Below are positions 6,438-7,589 of a stretch of 7,589 bases of DNA, in pieces. The notes beneath the pieces are model-generated. The model was given only the letters and a program-made list of their open reading frames with translations. It did not search any database and was not told where the DNA came from. Source of the stretch: Dehalococcoidia bacterium. GTDB taxonomy: Bacteria > Chloroflexota > Dehalococcoidia > UBA3495. The stretch is taken from positions 1 through 7,589 of the forward strand of contig JAPKDE010000123.1 of the NCBI GenBank assembly GCA_028822675.1. Direction: 5' to 3'. Every line of letters starts with the position of its first letter. Within the stretch, counting starts at the first letter, position 1. A program made the translations under genes and the position numbers.

Positions 6438-7505
6438 CTACTTGCGGGCTTTGCTCATGGGCACGGCGCCATTTTCACCGAGAATCACAATGTCTTCGAT
6501 GCGGATACCACCCCAACCGCTCAGGTAGATGCCAGGCTCAACGGTGAAGACAGTATTCAACTCCAAGACGTCGGGAGAGCGGGGGCCAACACGAGGGTTC
6601 TCGTGAATAACCAGGCCTACACCGTGTCCTAGGCTGTGGCCAAAGTTGTCACCATAACCGGCCTGGACTATCACGTCTCTGGACAGGTTATCGGTCTCTT
6701 CTCCGGTCATCCCAATCTTGACTGTATTGATGGCTGTTAGTTGAGCGCCCAAGACGGTGTCATAAATCTTGTTGAATGTCTCATCGGGCTCGCCCACGGC
6801 GATGGAACGCGATAGGTCAGAACAGTAACCGCCTACCTTAGCGCCCATGTCGATCACGATGGGGTCACTCTGTTTAATCACATAGTCAGACGGCTGGTGG
6901 TGGGCCATCGCCCCGTTAGGCCCGGCAGCAACGATTGTGTCGAAGCTAATGGCGTCAGCGCCAAAATCACGCATGGCCATTTCCATCTTCCAGGCAACTT
7001 CCCGTTCAGTCATACCAGGAGTGATGTTCGGGCAGACTTGGTCCATGGCTTTATCGGCAGCATCAATTGCTAACTGCAACATTTGCAGTTCTTCTTTGTC
7101 CTTGATGATGCGCTGGTTTTCCACGAGTCCGGCGGCTGGAACCATTGAGACCTCGCCCAACTCGGAATCGCCCTTTATAGCTTCAATAAGGCTGTTATAT
7201 GTGCCTACGGTCATGTCTTGGCTTTCGAAGCCGACCTTCTTCACACCAGAAGATTTCATTTCGTCGATCAACCAGCCCCAGCCGCCCTTGACCTGCCGGA
7301 CATCAAAGTAGGGCGATTGGTTGGTAGCTTGTTCGGTGTACCGGGAATCGGTCACCAGAATGGCATTGGCCTTGGTGATGAATAAATAACCGGCCGAACC
7401 GCTGAACCCAGATAGGTAACGCCGGTTCTCCAGTGCTGAAATCAACACGCCGTCCAGTTCCTTCTCCTGCAACTGGGCAACGAGCCCCTCTACTCTTTCT
7501 TTCAT
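6438..7505 (-). CDS. pepP: Xaa-Pro aminopeptidase, M24B family metallopeptidase
   Basis: This cytoplasmic dinuclear metal enzyme should release an N-terminal residue preceding proline. The 355-aa product has an N-terminal creatinase/prolidase-like domain (about 1-130; ENRRYLSGFSGSAG, ILVTDSRYTEQA) and a C-terminal pita-bread catalytic domain. All five metal ligands are visible: Asp219 and Asp230 (VIDMGAKVGGYCSDLSRS), His294 (HSLGHGVGL), Glu323 (VFTVEPGIY) and Glu337 (GGIRIEDIV). His203 in AHHQPSD and His301 in IHENP fit the accessory catalytic histidines. Length and architecture match B. subtilis YqhT and E. coli YpdF better than full-length E. coli PepP. The sequence cannot separate aminopeptidase from dipeptidase (PepQ) use. 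The ATG start is backed by AAGGAA at 7511-7516, 5 nt upstream. It lies 25 nt after the preceding gene, and efp follows after 144 nt. Confidence 0.9.
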   Translation of the reverse strand: MKERVEGLVAQLQEKELDGVLISALENRRYLSGFSGSAGYLFITKANAILVTDSRYTEQATNQSPYFDVRQVKGGWGWLIDEMKSSGVKKVGFESQDMTVGTYNSLIEAIKGDSELGEVSMVPAAGLVENQRIIKDKEELQMLQLAIDAADKAMDQVCPNITPGMTEREVAWKMEMAMRDFGADAISFDTIVAAGPNGAMAHHQPSDYVIKQSDPIVIDMGAKVGGYCSDLSRSIAVGEPDETFNKIYDTVLGAQLTAINTVKIGMTGEETDNLSRDVIVQAGYGDNFGHSLGHGVGLVIHENPRVGPRSPDVLELNTVFTVEPGIYLSGWGGIRIEDIVILGENGAVPMSKARK

Positions 7506-7510
7506 CTGGA

Positions 7511-7516
7511 TTCCTT
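7511..7516 (-). promoter_or_regulatory. Ribosome binding site of the aminopeptidase gene
   Basis: On the minus strand AAGGAA sits 5 nt before the ATG at 7503-7505, within the 25-nt gap after the upstream stop codon. The short gap argues for read-through from the upstream gene. Confidence 0.6.
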
Positions 7517-7530
7517 TTAGCTAAATTGTT

Positions 7531-7589
7531 TTAGTTAGATTCTTCGGCTTTAGATTCTTCGGCTTTAGATTCTTCGGCTTTAGATTCTT
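7531..7589 (-). CDS. 3' end of an unidentified gene with an EESKA-repeat C-terminal tail (partial)
   Basis: One minus-strand frame stays open from the window edge and reads ESKAEESKAEESKAEESN, then TAA at 7531-7533. That is three repeats of a Glu-Glu-Ser-Lys-Ala pentapeptide plus a partial copy and a terminal Asn. The repeat length of 15 nt keeps the frame. The stop lies 25 nt before the aminopeptidase start on the same strand, and the tail is of the charged kind found at the ends of cytoplasmic proteins. The body of the gene lies beyond the window, so its identity cannot be given. That it is coding is inferred from frame, spacing and the charged composition. Confidence 0.6.
   Translation of the reverse strand, partial: ESKAEESKAEESKAEESN
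7537..7589. repeat. 15-bp exact tandem repeat at the right edge
   Basis: The plus-strand unit AGATTCTTCGGCTTT occurs three times without a mismatch (7537-7551, 7552-7566, 7567-7581). The first 8 bases of a fourth copy follow at 7582-7589, where the window stops, so the true copy number is unknown. Read on the minus strand it encodes the EESKA tail of the upstream gene. A sequence break here would fit an assembler failing on the repeat. Confidence 0.95.

Noticed and set aside
7537..7589. Possible CRISPR array
   Set aside because: The 15-bp units are directly adjacent with no spacers and encode a regular peptide repeat.

Overview
The window reads as a bacterial core-genome segment of about 7.6 kb. 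GC looks to be in the low-to-mid fifties by eye (not counted), and the coding density is high. Both ends cut through genes, so this may be a whole short contig. The best guess for the host is Chloroflexota, perhaps a Dehalococcoidia or SAR202-type lineage. That guess rests on remembered resemblance of the EF-P loop (KMQQRAP in place of KPGKG) and of the formyltransferase start (GWFSTGR) to proteins from that phylum. It is an inference, not a result. I see no phage, insertion sequence, CRISPR array, tRNA or rRNA.

Left arm, plus strand (1-3129): tig (trigger factor, 5' end missing), clpP and clpX in the classic order. Spacing is tight: 13 nt between tig and clpP, about 36 nt between clpP and clpX. 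Together they cover folding of nascent chains at the ribosome and ATP-dependent unfolding and degradation by ClpXP. ClpP has its Ser-His-Asp triad. ClpX has its zinc finger, Walker A and B motifs, pore loops, arginine finger, sensor 2 and the IGF loop that docks ClpP.

Right arm, minus strand (7589 down to 3126, in order of transcription): the 3' tail of an unidentified gene ending in exact 15-bp repeats, then an M24B Xaa-Pro aminopeptidase, efp (elongation factor P), xseA and xseB (exonuclease VII large and small subunits), and a PurN-like formyltransferase. Spacers are 25, 144, 3, 88 and 50 nt. The 144-nt spacer before efp holds an imperfect hairpin, a weak extended -10 candidate and a strong ribosome binding site. 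The pairing of a proline-specific peptidase with EF-P matches the yqhT-efp arrangement known from Bacillus subtilis.

The arms converge and overlap by 4 nt at 3126-3129, with no recognisable intrinsic terminator.

Most of the window is ordinary housekeeping. The points worth a second look are the EF-P tip loop, which lacks the canonical modifiable lysine; the formyltransferase, which keeps the catalytic Asn-His-Asp but has altered substrate loops; the 15-bp coding repeat at the right edge; the oppositely charged tails on XseA and XseB; and the terminator-less convergent overlap. I did not find a convincing new multi-gene system.
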